Assembly: GCA_022843905.1 (NCBI GenBank) | Contig: JALHMT010000001.1 | Coordinates: forward strand, 124,001 to 188,000 | Length of the DNA: 64,000 nucleotides | From: Rubrivivax sp. | GTDB lineage: Bacteria > Pseudomonadota > Gammaproteobacteria > Burkholderiales > Burkholderiaceae_C | Direction of reading: 5' to 3' | In this document: one piece after another, positions 1 through 9,094 of the stretch | Position numbering within the stretch: position 1 is the stretch's first letter | Layout of the letters: every line of letters starts with the position of its first letter | The notes under the pieces: model-generated | The model's database searches: none | Seen by the model: only the letters and a program-made list of their open reading frames with translations | Told to the model about the DNA's origin: nothing | Program-made: the position numbers and the translations under genes

Positions 1-3000
1 TGCGGCCTGCGCCGTGCAGCCGGGGATGGCGAAGGCCACGGTCGGCGTCTGCGGCAGCGTCGTCCAGGCGTTCAGCTCGGCGATCGCCGCGCGCAGCGAG
101 CAGAAGCCGGCGGCGGTCAGGCACTGGCCATCGCCGATGTCGGCGTCCACGTCGTCGGCGTTGGTGTTGACGACGAAGTCCACCACCAGGCCGGTGAACT
201 GCGCGCCGAATTCCGAGGTGTTGCCGCTGCTGTCGGTGGCCGTGCCGGTGAGGCGGGTGCCCATGCGCAGCGCGCTCACCGGCATCGTCAGCGTGCCGTC
301 GAAAGTGCCGTCGGCACGCGTCGTCAGCGCGCCCAGGTAGCGCCGTCCTTCGCCGAAGCCCGAAGGGTCGTTGTCCGACTCGAAGAACTCGACGCGCACA
401 CCCCCGAACAGGCTCTGGCCTGCCGCGCTGCCGACGTGACCCTTGAGCGTCAACTGGTCGCCGCGTGCGCGGGCTTCGGTGATCACGGGATGGTCCATCA
501 GCTGGTTGGGTCCGCCGCTCGTCTTGGCGCCGTCGTTGGCCGTCACGCCGTTGTTGCCGAGGTCGATGCCGATGCTGCCGTTGCTGTCGACGGTGTTGCC
601 CAGGATGGCGGCACCGCTGCCGCCGCTCACCAGCACGCCGCGGTCGCCGTTGAAGGCGATCCGGTTGCCTTCGCCTGTGCCCGTCCCGCCGATGGTGTTC
701 GCGCTGCCGCCCTGGACCTCGATGCCGTCGTCGGCGTTCGGCACGCCGGCCGTGCCGGCGGCGTTGGTGCCGATCAGGTTGCCGCGAATCGTCGTGCCTC
801 TGGTGAGGGCGCCGATGTCGATGCCGTCATCGGCGTTGCCGCTGACCACGTTGCCCTGGCCGGCAGCGCTGCCGCCGATCTGCGTGCCCGTCGCGGAGCC
901 GGTCACCTGGATGCCGTCGCCCCGGTTGGCCACGGCGGCGGTGCCGGCGGCGTTCAGGCCGATGGTGTTGCCGTGCAGCACCGTGGACGACGTGCTGCCG
1001 AACAGCCTCACGCCGTGCTGCAGGTTGCCCGAGATGACGTTGCGTGCCGCCGCGCTGTCGCCACCGATCGTCACGTTGGCACTGCTGGCCACGTCGATGC
1101 CGGCGTATCCGCCGTTGCCCGTGTTGTTGCCCACGGCCGCCGTGCCCTCGCGGTTGGTGCCGATGTGGTTGCCTCGGATGACGGTGCCGTTGGAACCGCT
1201 GTCCAGGTAGATGCCGGCCTTGGTGTTGCCCGAAATCACGTTGCGGTCGTTGGCGCCGAGGCCGCCGATGACGTTGCTGGTCGACGAGCCGATGTAGATG
1301 CCGCTGTCGCGGTTGCCCGCCGCGGTGCTGCCCGCCGCGTCGATGCCCATGTGGTTGCCCGCGATGACGTGGCTGCCGCCGCCCCAGATCGACACCCCGG
1401 CGTAGAAGCCGCCGATGGCCAGACCGCGCACCGCGCTGCCGGTGGCGCCGATCTGCAATCCGGCGGTGCTCCCACTGGTGGCGCTGCCATCCAGTCTCAC
1501 CACCGGCACGGCGGTCCAGCCCGGCTGCGCCTGTGCGTCGATCACCATCGCGGTGGCGACGGGGGGCAGCCCTGCGACCGGCACGACCGTGGCGACGCCG
1601 CCGCTGAAGAAGTTGTAGGCAGTGCGCAGGCCGCCGGCGAGGTTCAGCGAGCCGCCCCCGCCGCTGCTGCCGTTGGACAGCATGAACACCACGTGCTCGA
1701 TGCCCGCTGTGCGCCCTGCGGTGGCCAGCGTGCCGTCGTCCCCCAGCGCATTGGCGTTGGCGATGGCCTGCCGCAGCGAGCCCTGACCGCTGTCGTTGGT
1801 GTTGACGACGGTGCTGAAGTGGTAGCCGAAGTCCAGTCCCGACGCGCCAGCGTCGACGGTCGAGACGCTGGAGACGCTGTGCAGGTGCGGGTCGAGCAGG
1901 TCGCAGCGCTTGACCGTGCCGACCAGCGGATCGCCGAACACCCCGTTGTCGCAGGCCACCCCGCCGGTGGCCACGCGCATCGTCCAGGTGGAGCCCAGCC
2001 CGTACCGCACCAGGCGGGTGCCGGTGAAGACGCAGTTGTTGTATTCGTCGGTGCACAGGGTCCAGGTCATGGCCGGGTTGGAGCCGCTGTCCGCGGTGTC
2101 GGGGCGCGCCCCGCCGACCTCGTCGGTGACGGCCGCCGGCGTCTGCCAGCTCGCTTCGTAGCGCCAGGTCTGCACCGGCCACTGCCCCGGCGCGTTGCCC
2201 GTTCTTGCAGACCTGACGGTGCTCGTCACCACGCGCACGAAGAAGTGGTCTGCGGCCACGCCGGGGAAGCTGTAGCTGCCGTCGCCGGCCGTGGTGGCGG
2301 TGGCCACCAGGGTGCCGTTGCCCGAATACAGCTCCACGCTCACGCCGGCCAGGGTTCGCCCGCCCGCGGCCAGCGCGGTGGCCCGGTCACGGCCCGCACC
2401 GCCGCCGTAGTTGCGATCCTCGAACACCACGCCGCCGATGGTGCGGCCCGTGGTGAAGTTGGCGCCGAACTCCGAGGTGTTGCCCTGGGCGTCGGTGGCC
2501 GTGCCGGTGAGCACGGCGCCGTTGCTGATCGTCACGCCGGTGATGCTGCCGCTGAAGTTGCCGCTGGCGTCTGCCGTCAGGCTGCCCAGCCAGGTGCGGC
2601 CTTCGCCGGCGCCGGACGCGTCGTCGTCGCTGACGAAGATCTCCACCGTCGCGCCAGCGAAGAGCGCCTGCCCCGCCGCGCTGCCCACGTAGCCGGTGAG
2701 GGTCAGCGTGGTGCCCGTGATGGCGGCGGTGCTGATGACGGGGCTGTCCATCAGCTGGTTCGGGCTGCCGCTGGTCTTGGCACCGTCGTTGGCGGTCAGG
2801 CCGTCGTTGCCCAGGTCGATGCCCAGGCTGCCGTTGCCGTACATCGAGTTGCGGCTGATGATCACGGGCGCCGTGCTGCCGACGACGTTGATGCCCCGTC
2901 CCGCGCTGTTGGCGATGGTGTTGCCGGCGGTGCCACCCACCGTCACGGCGTTGTCGGTCTCGATGTAGAGGCCATCACCGGTGTTGGCGGCCGCGGTGCT

Positions 3001-6000
3001 GCCGTCGGCCGCTACGCCGATGTAGTTGCCCTGGACGACCAGCCCCGTTCCGGGTTTGCGCAGGTACAGGGCGTAGGCCGTGTTGTTGGTGATCAGGTTG
3101 CGGTCGGCCGCCACCGTGCCGCCGATCACCAGGCCGGCCACGTTGAAGGTCTGCGCGGCGTCCCAGATGCCGATGGCCCCCCCGTTGGGCAGCGGCGTCA
3201 AGCCGTCGCGTCCGATGCCGAAGTGGTTGCCCGCGATGGCCCAGCTGCTCTGGCCGGCACGCGGCAACAGCGTGTCGTCGGCTTCGGTGACGAAGGCGCG
3301 CGTGTTGCCGGCCCACAGATTGCGCCGCACCTCGCGGAAGGTCACCGTGCCGTTCACGTTGTTGTAGCCGCGGGACCGCGAACCCAGCACCGACATGCCT
3401 GCAGCGTTGGAGCCGATGAAGTTGCCACGCAGTGCCAGTCCGAGAACGCCGCCGTAGCTGGAGATGGCAGATGACCCGTTGCCGGCGATGACGTTGCCAT
3501 CGCTGTTGCCCAAGCCCCCGATTTCCGTGTCGGTTCCGCTCGTGATCAGCACGCCGTTTCGCGAGATGCTGGCCGTATTGCTGCCGGTCACGTCGACCCC
3601 GATGTAGCTGCTGCGCAGAAAATTGTTCGAGCTGCCGCCGAAGGCGACGCCGTCGTCGCCGAAGCTGCCGATCACCAAGCCACGCACGCCGCTGTTGGCG
3701 CCCCAAACGCCCAGGCCGGTGGTGCCCAGCCCGTTGCCGTGCAGCTCCACCTTCAGCGTGTGCGGTATGCCCGCCCACAGGTTGCCCAGTACCGTGCCGG
3801 CCTGCGTGCTGCCGTCGATCACGGTCAGCGGCGACGTCAGGCCGGGCAGCGCCGACAGCGGCGTGATGCGCCAGTGCTGAGTGGCCGCGATGTAGCCCGC
3901 CGAGGAGGTCGGCAACACGAAGATCGAGCTGTCCACGCCGGCGCTGCGACCGCTTTGCGCCAGCGCGGCCTCGCCGCCCAGCGCGTTGGCGTTGACGATG
4001 AACTGCCGCAGGCTGCCCTGCCCGCTGTCGTTGGTGTTGACGATGGTGCTGAAGTTGAAACCGAAGTCGATGCCGCTCAGGGGCACCGTGGTCAGCGTCA
4101 CCGTGGCGATGCCCTCGGCCGTGCTGCTGGCCTGCGAACTGGGCTGGGTACCGCCCACGTTCGAGTTGGTGCTGGCGCGCGCCGTGCTGGCCGGCGCGGC
4201 GCCGCCGACCTCGTTGGTCACGGGGGTCACCGTGCTGCCCGAGCCGTCGGCATGGAAGGTCACCACCGGCAGCACGCCGGTGGCCGCTGCGTTGCGCGAT
4301 GACGTGACGCTGCCGTTGACCACGCGCACTTGGTAGGTGGCCGCGTCCAGCCCGTCGAACTTGTAGGCGCCCGTCGCGTCGGTCGTCGTGACGGCCACCA
4401 CCGTGCCGCTGCTGCCCGACACCCGGAACAGCTCGACGCGCGCGTTGGGTCGGCGCTGCCCGCCGGCGGCCAGGGCGGTGGCCAGGGCGCGCCCGGCACC
4501 ACCGCCGTAGTTCACGTCCTCGAACACGGTGCCGGAGATGGCGAGCGCTGCGGCGACGGTGAAGCCGGAGCCGAACTCCGAGGTGTTGCCGCCGCCGTCC
4601 GTGGCGGTGGCGGTGAGCTGCGTGACCCCCGCCGTGAGGCCGCTCACGCCGTTGAGCGCGCCTGAGAAGCTGCCGTCGGCGTTGGCCGTCAGGAAGCCCA
4701 GGTAGGTCTGTCCCGACGCGGTGCGCGAGGCACTGTCGGCGGTGAAGATCTCCACGCGCGCGCTGCCGAAGGTGCTTTGGCCGGCAGCGCTGCCCACGTA
4801 GCCCTTGACCGTCAACGTGGTGCCCGCCAGGCTGGCCGTGGTGAACACGGGGCTGTCCATCATCTGGTTGGGTTGTCCGCCGGACTTCGCGCCGTCGTTG
4901 CCACTCGTGCCGTCGTTGCGCAGGTCGATGCCCAGTGAGCTGTTCGAGTGGATCGAGTTGCCCAGGATGGCCGCCTGCACGGCGGTGCTGTCCGTCACGA
5001 CGCCCCCGCCGACGTTGCCGGCGATGATGTTGGCATCGGCAGCGGTCGTGCCGCCGATGACCACGCCGGTGCTGCCGCCGTTGACGTAGATGCCGCCGCT
5101 GATCGCCACCTTGCCGCCGTTGCCGAAGGGCTTGGAGCCGCTGGGGTCCATGCCGATGATGTTGGCGCGCACGCTGGTGTTGCTGCCGTAGAGGTAGATG
5201 CCGCCGATGCCGGCGCTCCACCCGGCCTGGGTGTTGCCCGAGATCACGTTGCCGACGACCTGCGTGCCGGGTGCCGCGAAGTCGATCACCAGGCCCCAGC
5301 TGCCGTTGGACAGTGCGGCGTCACCGGTCGCGTTGAGACCGATGATGTTGCCCTGCACCGTGTTGTCGGCGGCGTCCTTGGTGCGCACCGAGACGCCGAA
5401 CTGCGCATTGCCGCTGATGAGGTTGCCTGCGCCTTTGGCGCTGCCGCCCACGGTGTTGCCGGGCGATTCGATGACGACGCCTTCGGCTGCGTTCGGCACA
5501 CCGGCCGAGCCGTCTGCGTTGGTACCGATGTAGTTGCCCTGGATGATGTTGCCCGCGGCACTGCCGCCCGTGACGTTCACACCGAGGTAGCCGTTGCCCG
5601 AGATCAGGTTGCGTGCCTCTGGGACCGTGCCGCCCACGGTGTTCTTGGCCGAATAGATGTCCACCCCGGTGCCGCCGTTGGGCATGGCGCCCTTGCCGGA
5701 GGGGTCGGTGCCGATGCGGTTGCCCTGCACGGTGCTGCCGTCGGAGCCGGCGTCGAGCATGATGCCGGCGTAGGTGTTGCCACTGATCACGTTGCCGGCG
5801 CCGTCGGCCGTGCCGCCGATGACGATCGACGGCGCGTTGACGTAGATGCCCAGCGAGCCGTTGCGCACCACGTTGCCGCCTGCGGCGTCCAGCCCGATGT
5901 AGTTGCCCGTCACCACGGTGCTGTCGCTCGGCCCGGCGATCACCAGGCCGTTGTTGCCATTGCCCGACAGCACGTTGCGCGTGGCCGGCGTGGTGCCTCC

Positions 6001-8292
6001 GACGGTGGCCTTGGTCGTGCTCCAGAGATTGACGCCTTCGCTGCCGTTGCCCGCTGCCGCCGTGCCGGTGTTGTTCAGGCCGAACCAGTTGCCCTGGATG
6101 ACGTGGCCGCTGCCGGCCCAGGCGTTGAGGCCGGCGGCGGGCCAGTTGTTGACGACCAGCCCGCGCACCGTGGCGGGGCCGGCGGACAGCTCCAGGCCGT
6201 GGCTGCCTGCCGCTGCGCCGGTGCCCGTCAGCTCGACGATGGGGTTGGCGGTCCAGCCCGGCTGCGTCTGTGCGTCCAGCACCATCGGCGTCGACAGGTA
6301 CATCGTGACCCGGGGCGTGATGGTGGCCACGCCACCGCTGAAGTAGTTCAGCGACGAGCGCAGCCCGCCCGCCGCCAGGTTCAGGGAGCCCCCGGCGCCG
6401 GTGCTGCCGTTCGGGATCATGAAGACGATGTGTTCGCGCCCGGCCGTGCGACCGCTCTGCGCCAGCGTGTTGTCGCTGCCCAGCACGTTGGCGTTGGTGA
6501 CGGCCTGCAGCAGGCTGCCCTGGCCGGAACCGCGGACGTTCACGACCGTGTCGAAGTTGAACCCGAAGTCCACCCCCGACACGTTGGCGGCCCCCAGTGT
6601 CACCTGCGACCAGGCGTGGGCCGTGCCGCTGAGCCCGGCCGAATAGACCCCCGTGCTGGTGTTGAAGGCGCTGTTGGCCGGCGCCACGCCGGGGTCGACC
6701 ACGGCCGGGTTCGTGCCGCCGACGAAGTCGGTGACGGCCACGGCGCTGCCGCTGGTGGCGGTCGTGCGGAAGGTCATCACGCCGAGCGGAGTCGTCCCCG
6801 AGGTGTAGCGGCTCGACGAGACCGTGCCGCTCACCACGCGCACGTACCAGTTGCCGGCGGCCAGGCCGGTGAAGCTGTAGCTGCCGTTGGAGGCCGTGGT
6901 GGTGCTGGCGGTGCGGATGCCGCTGCTGTTGTACAGCTCCACTGTGGCGCCGCTGCGGCCCACGCCGCTGGATGTGGCCAGGCTGCGGCCGGGGCCGCCG
7001 CCGTAGTTCACGTCTTCGAACACGGTACCGCTGATGGTGCTGGTCGATGGCACCGAGGTGACGCCTTCGAGCCGGCTCGGGTACAGGGCGGCTCCATAGG
7101 CCAGCTTCATGTCGTCGTCGCTGGCGTCGGGCACGATGATCCGCACGCCGAGGCGGCGGCCGCTGGCCAGCGTGGTGCTCTGGCTGCCGAAGCTGAAGGT
7201 CTTCTGCACCCAGGTGTTGGAGTTGGTCCAGGGCGACGACGTCGAGGTCGCGGTGGCCAGGGTGGTGCAGTTGGCGCCGTTGCCGTCGCAGTTCAGCAGG
7301 TAGGCCGTCAGCGCCCCGGCCTTGTCGGTCCTGAAGTCCTTCATGGCCGTCCACATCACCAACTGCACGGTGCCGCTGAGCGACGCTGTGCCGGCCGGTG
7401 TCAGCCAGGTCTGGACCTTGGCCGGGTCCGTCTCGTTGACGCCGCTGCCGCCTTTTTGCAGGTACAGCCCGACGGCCGCATCGCGCCCGGGGTCGGGGTT
7501 GCCCAGGGCACCCGTGGGTGCGGTGGCCGACAGCGTGGCCGTCGGCACGCCGGTGCCGCCAAGGTACAGGGTGGGGACCGACTGCTTGATGGCCACACCC
7601 ATGAGCACCCAGGGCGACGAGGCCGTCGTCGACCACGCCATCGAGACCGACGCGGCAGCGGCCTTGGTGCTGCCCATGCCCAGCACGTCGGACGCGGTGG
7701 GCCCTGTGCTGCCGCTGACCGCCGTCTGGCCCGTGCCCGCACTGGCCGTGCCCGCGCCGCCTTGCGCGGCGCCGGCGTCCATGATCAGGTCGCCACTGAC
7801 GCCGCCGGTGACGGTGACCGACTGCGCGTTGTTGGTGCCGACGGCGGTGACGGGCGTGCCGAACGGAGCCACCTGGGACACGCCGGTCAGGTTGTTCGAA
7901 TAGCCCTGCACCCGCGTGCTGGCGCTGAGCGTCACGGCCACCGTGGCGGTGCCCACCGCGGGCGCCACCAGGTACCACATCGAGATGCGCACCTGCGAGG
8001 TGCCGCTGCCGCTGGTGGCGGTTTGCAGCGCCGTCATCGCCACGCCGCCGTACGTGACGTTGTTGACCGTCACGCTGCTGTTGATGTTGGCCACGCGCAC
8101 CACCAGCAGCCTGTCGCTGCCCGCACCCACGGTGTGCGACCAGCTCAGCGACGACACGCCCGTGCCCTGCGAGCTGGCGGCATTGCCCAGCCCCACCGCG
8201 CCCGCCGCGCTGCGCAGGTTGCCCAGCACCAGGCCCAGCAGCACCAGCGCGGCCAGCAGCCATCGGACCCAGGGGGTGCGCAGGGCGGTCAT
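1..8292 (-). CDS. Giant secreted beta-helix repeat protein in the MshQ position (partial, C-terminus off the left edge)
   Basis: The frame is open without a stop from ATG at 8292 to the left edge, 2,764 codons. Spot checks at several places along it gave the same frame. The start follows GAGGTGA at 7 nt and lies 21 nt after mshP. The N-terminus is a signal peptide (charged residues, then WLLAALVLLGLVLG). Residues about 33-415 form a beta-rich region I cannot name. Three super-repeats follow, starting near residues 418, 1251 and 1951. Each has an SdrD/carboxypeptidase-regulatory-like unit (GTVFEDxNYGGGxGR), a (V/I)VNTNDSGQGSLRQ-type opening, a long NosD-like beta-helix rich in GNxIGTN and VISGN, and an Ig-like module (GYVGSAAGQ...TATDxxGNTSEFG). 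A CSLREA-type segment (VVNTNADDVDADIGDGQC...CSLRAA) begins near residue 2,710. It is probably a surface or pilus-linked adhesin, by analogy with MshQ. No DUF6701 is visible, but the C-terminus is missing. Confidence 0.9.
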   Translation of the reverse strand, partial: MTALRTPWVRWLLAALVLLGLVLGNLRSAAGAVGLGNAASSQGTGVSSLSWSHTVGAGSDRLLVVRVANINSSVTVNNVTYGGVAMTALQTATSGSGTSQVRISMWYLVAPAVGTATVAVTLSASTRVQGYSNNLTGVSQVAPFGTPVTAVGTNNAQSVTVTGGVSGDLIMDAGAAQGGAGTASAGTGQTAVSGSTGPTASDVLGMGSTKAAAASVSMAWSTTASSPWVLMGVAIKQSVPTLYLGGTGVPTATLSATAPTGALGNPDPGRDAAVGLYLQKGGSGVNETDPAKVQTWLTPAGTASLSGTVQLVMWTAMKDFRTDKAGALTAYLLNCDGNGANCTTLATATSTSSPWTNSNTWVQKTFSFGSQSTTLASGRRLGVRIIVPDASDDDMKLAYGAALYPSRLEGVTSVPSTSTISGTVFEDVNYGGGPGRSLATSSGVGRSGATVELYNSSGIRTASTTTASNGSYSFTGLAAGNWYVRVVSGTVSSSRYTSGTTPLGVMTFRTTATSGSAVAVTDFVGGTNPAVVDPGVAPANSAFNTSTGVYSAGLSGTAHAWSQVTLGAANVSGVDFGFNFDTVVNVRGSGQGSLLQAVTNANVLGSDNTLAQSGRTAGREHIVFMIPNGSTGAGGSLNLAAGGLRSSLNYFSGGVATITPRVTMYLSTPMVLDAQTQPGWTANPIVELTGTGAAAGSHGLELSAGPATVRGLVVNNWPAAGLNAWAGSGHVIQGNWFGLNNTGTAAAGNGSEGVNLWSTTKATVGGTTPATRNVLSGNGNNGLVIAGPSDSTVVTGNYIGLDAAGGNVVRNGSLGIYVNAPSIVIGGTADGAGNVISGNTYAGIMLDAGSDGSTVQGNRIGTDPSGKGAMPNGGTGVDIYSAKNTVGGTVPEARNLISGNGYLGVNVTGGSAAGNIIQGNYIGTNADGSAGVPNAAEGVVIESPGNTVGGSAKGAGNLISGNAQFGVSVRTKDAADNTVQGNIIGLNATGDAALSNGSWGLVIDFAAPGTQVVGNVISGNTQAGWSAGIGGIYLYGSNTSVRANIIGMDPSGSKPFGNGGKVAISGGIYVNGGSTGVVIGGTTAADANIIAGNVGGGVVTDSTAVQAAILGNSIHSNSSLGIDLRNDGTSGNDGAKSGGQPNQMMDSPVFTTASLAGTTLTVKGYVGSAAGQSTFGSARVEIFTADSASRTASGQTYLGFLTANADGSFSGALNGVSGLTAGVTQLTATATDGGGNTSEFGSGFTVAAALAISGTVFEDVNYGGGAGRALATALAAGGQRRPNARVELFRVSGSSGTVVAVTTTDATGAYKFDGLDAATYQVRVVNGSVTSSRNAAATGVLPVVTFHADGSGSTVTPVTNEVGGAAPASTARASTNSNVGGTQPSSQASSTAEGIATVTLTTVPLSGIDFGFNFSTIVNTNDSGQGSLRQFIVNANALGGEAALAQSGRSAGVDSSIFVLPTSSAGYIAATQHWRITPLSALPGLTSPLTVIDGSTQAGTVLGNLWAGIPHTLKVELHGNGLGTTGLGVWGANSGVRGLVIGSFGDDGVAFGGSSNNFLRSSYIGVDVTGSNTASISRNGVLITSGTDTEIGGLGNSDGNVIAGNGSSAISSYGGVLGLALRGNFIGSNAAGMSVLGSRSRGYNNVNGTVTFREVRRNLWAGNTRAFVTEADDTLLPRAGQSSWAIAGNHFGIGRDGLTPLPNGGAIGIWDAAQTFNVAGLVIGGTVAADRNLITNNTAYALYLRKPGTGLVVQGNYIGVAADGSTAAANTGDGLYIETDNAVTVGGTAGNTIANSAGRGINVVGSTAPVIISRNSMYGNGSLGIDLGNDGLTANDGAKTSGSPNQLMDSPVISTAAITGTTLTLTGYVGSAAGQALFAGATVEIFVSDDDASGAGEGRTWLGSLTADASGNFSGSITGVTISNGAVLTGTATDAQGNTSEFGANFTTGRTIGGVVFEDRNYGGGAGRDRATALAAGGRTLAGVSVELYSGNGTLVATATTAGDGSYSFPGVAADHFFVRVVTSTVRSARTGNAPGQWPVQTWRYEASWQTPAAVTDEVGGARPDTADSGSNPAMTWTLCTDEYNNCVFTGTRLVRYGLGSTWTMRVATGGVACDNGVFGDPLVGTVKRCDLLDPHLHSVSSVSTVDAGASGLDFGYHFSTVVNTNDSGQGSLRQAIANANALGDDGTLATAGRTAGIEHVVFMLSNGSSGGGGSLNLAGGLRTAYNFFSGGVATVVPVAGLPPVATAMVIDAQAQPGWTAVPVVRLDGSATSGSTAGLQIGATGSAVRGLAIGGFYAGVSIWGGGSHVIAGNHMGIDAAGSTAAGNRDSGIYIGSSTSNVIGGLGANDRNVISGNTKAGIYLDSGSNGTVIRGNHIGTNREGTAAVGNNTGNGGYAGIDVASSANVTIGGDSAAARNVISGNLQHGVRLFGSTSSTVLHGNTIGLNAAGTAAVANRGDGIQVTGSATGTQIGGSAAGQGNVVSGNADDGIDIGALTRGTTIRGNLIGTNAAGTAGVPNADDGIEVQGGSANTIGGTGTGEGNRIAFNGDRGVLVSGGSGAAILGNTVDSNGSIGIDLGNNGVTANDGAKTSGGPNQLMDHPVITEARARGDQLTLKGHVGSAAGQSLFGGVRVEFFESDNDPSGFGEGRRYLGALTTRADGTFDGTLTMPVSALRMGTRLTGTATDSSGNTSEFGAQFTGLVVDFVVNTNADDVDADIGDGQCLTAAGFCSLRAAIAELNAWTTLPQTPTVAFAIPGCTAQAA
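166..7041 (-). repeat. Three long in-frame super-repeats inside the giant beta-helix protein
   Basis: The units begin near 7041, 4543 and 2441 and are about 2.5, 2.1 and 2.3 kb long. Each encodes the same domain order: SdrD-like unit, GQGSL opening, beta-helix, SxGIDLxNxG...NDGAK..PNQ(L/M)MD linker, Ig-like unit. The second and third copies share the VVNTNDSGQGSLRQ and GIDLGNDGVTANDGAKTSG-type segments almost exactly. The third carries an extra four-cysteine insert (about 2090-1860) absent from the others. The pattern suggests internal duplication followed by divergence. Confidence 0.85.
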
Positions 8293-8313
8293 CGACGGAT
8301 CACCTCGCCCCGC

Positions 8314-8838
8314 TCAGCACGCGAAACGCGGCGCCGTGGCGCCGGGGTTCTTGCACACCGTGTGGCGCGCCTCGAATTCGCGCTGCACGCGGTCGTTGGC
8401 GCTGCTGCCGCCGGTGCTGGCCTGCGCCCGCACGCGGTAGCTGGCCAGCTTCAGCCCGCCTTCGTCGACGGTGCCCACCGCCGGCTCGCGCTCGCAGCTC
8501 ACCTCCACCGTCAGATCGGACAGTGGCGAGGGCAGGGGCAAGGATCGGGTGGCGAAGCACGGCGGCAACGTGTCGCCCGCCAGCCCCAGCGCGCCGTCGG
8601 GGTCGCTGACCTGCCACAGTCCCCACTCGGTGCCGCTCTTGGCGGCGGCCAGCGCGCGCGCGGCCTGGATCTGCAGGCTCTGGCTGTGCTGGCTCTGCGT
8701 CAGCATCAGCAGGCCGGCGGCCAGCATCAGGCTGACCACGACGACGAGGAAGACCATCGCGGGCAGGGCGATGCCTGACGCCCGGCGCAGGGCGCGGGCG
8801 GGTCGAAGGCGGATCGGCGGTGGAAGGGAATCGGCCAT
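8314..8838 (-). CDS. mshP: MshP-like pilus assembly (minor pilin-like) protein
   Basis: The protein has about 174 residues from the chosen ATG at 8838; an ATG two codons upstream (8844) is equally possible. A basic leader (RLRPARALRRASG) precedes a hydrophobic helix (IALPAMVFLVVVVSLMLAAGL). Then comes an Ala/Gln-rich amphipathic stretch (SLQIQAARALAAAKSGTEWG), the form seen in MshP and PilX-like proteins, where (A/S)G.EWG is typical. The rest is a small periplasmic domain with four cysteines (C in PPCFA, VSCE, TVCK and the last residue). It is immediately upstream of the giant secreted protein, as mshP is upstream of mshQ in Vibrio. The family call rests on the N-terminal pattern and this context. 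The longer reading frame upstream to 8991 has no pilin-like character. Confidence 0.72.
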   Translation of the reverse strand: MADSLPPPIRLRPARALRRASGIALPAMVFLVVVVSLMLAAGLLMLTQSQHSQSLQIQAARALAAAKSGTEWGLWQVSDPDGALGLAGDTLPPCFATRSLPLPSPLSDLTVEVSCEREPAVGTVDEGGLKLASYRVRAQASTGGSSANDRVQREFEARHTVCKNPGATAPRFAC

Positions 8839-9094
8839 GCACATCCAGGCGGCTGCCCCACGGCAGTCGCTGCCCTGAAGGTAGCCAGACGGCGGATGTC
8901 CGAACCGCGGAATCGACGGGGGAAGGCCCCTCAGTTCAACCCCGGTTCCGCGCGCCCGCGCTCGGCCTGCACCGTGGTGACATCGCGACACCGGGCCGGG
9001 GCGCCGGAGTGCGCACTAATTCGCGGTTCGCGGATAGGATGGACTCACCGCGGCCTCCGATCGCGGCCCCACCCACCGTCGAGGAGACACATCG

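Noticed and set aside
436..8778. Very long plus-strand open frames (for example 436-3474 and 4948-8778) rich in Ala, Arg, His and Val
   Set aside because: They lie antisense to the giant beta-helix gene. They show the Ala/Arg/His/Val bias of GC-rich shadow frames and no recognisable domain.
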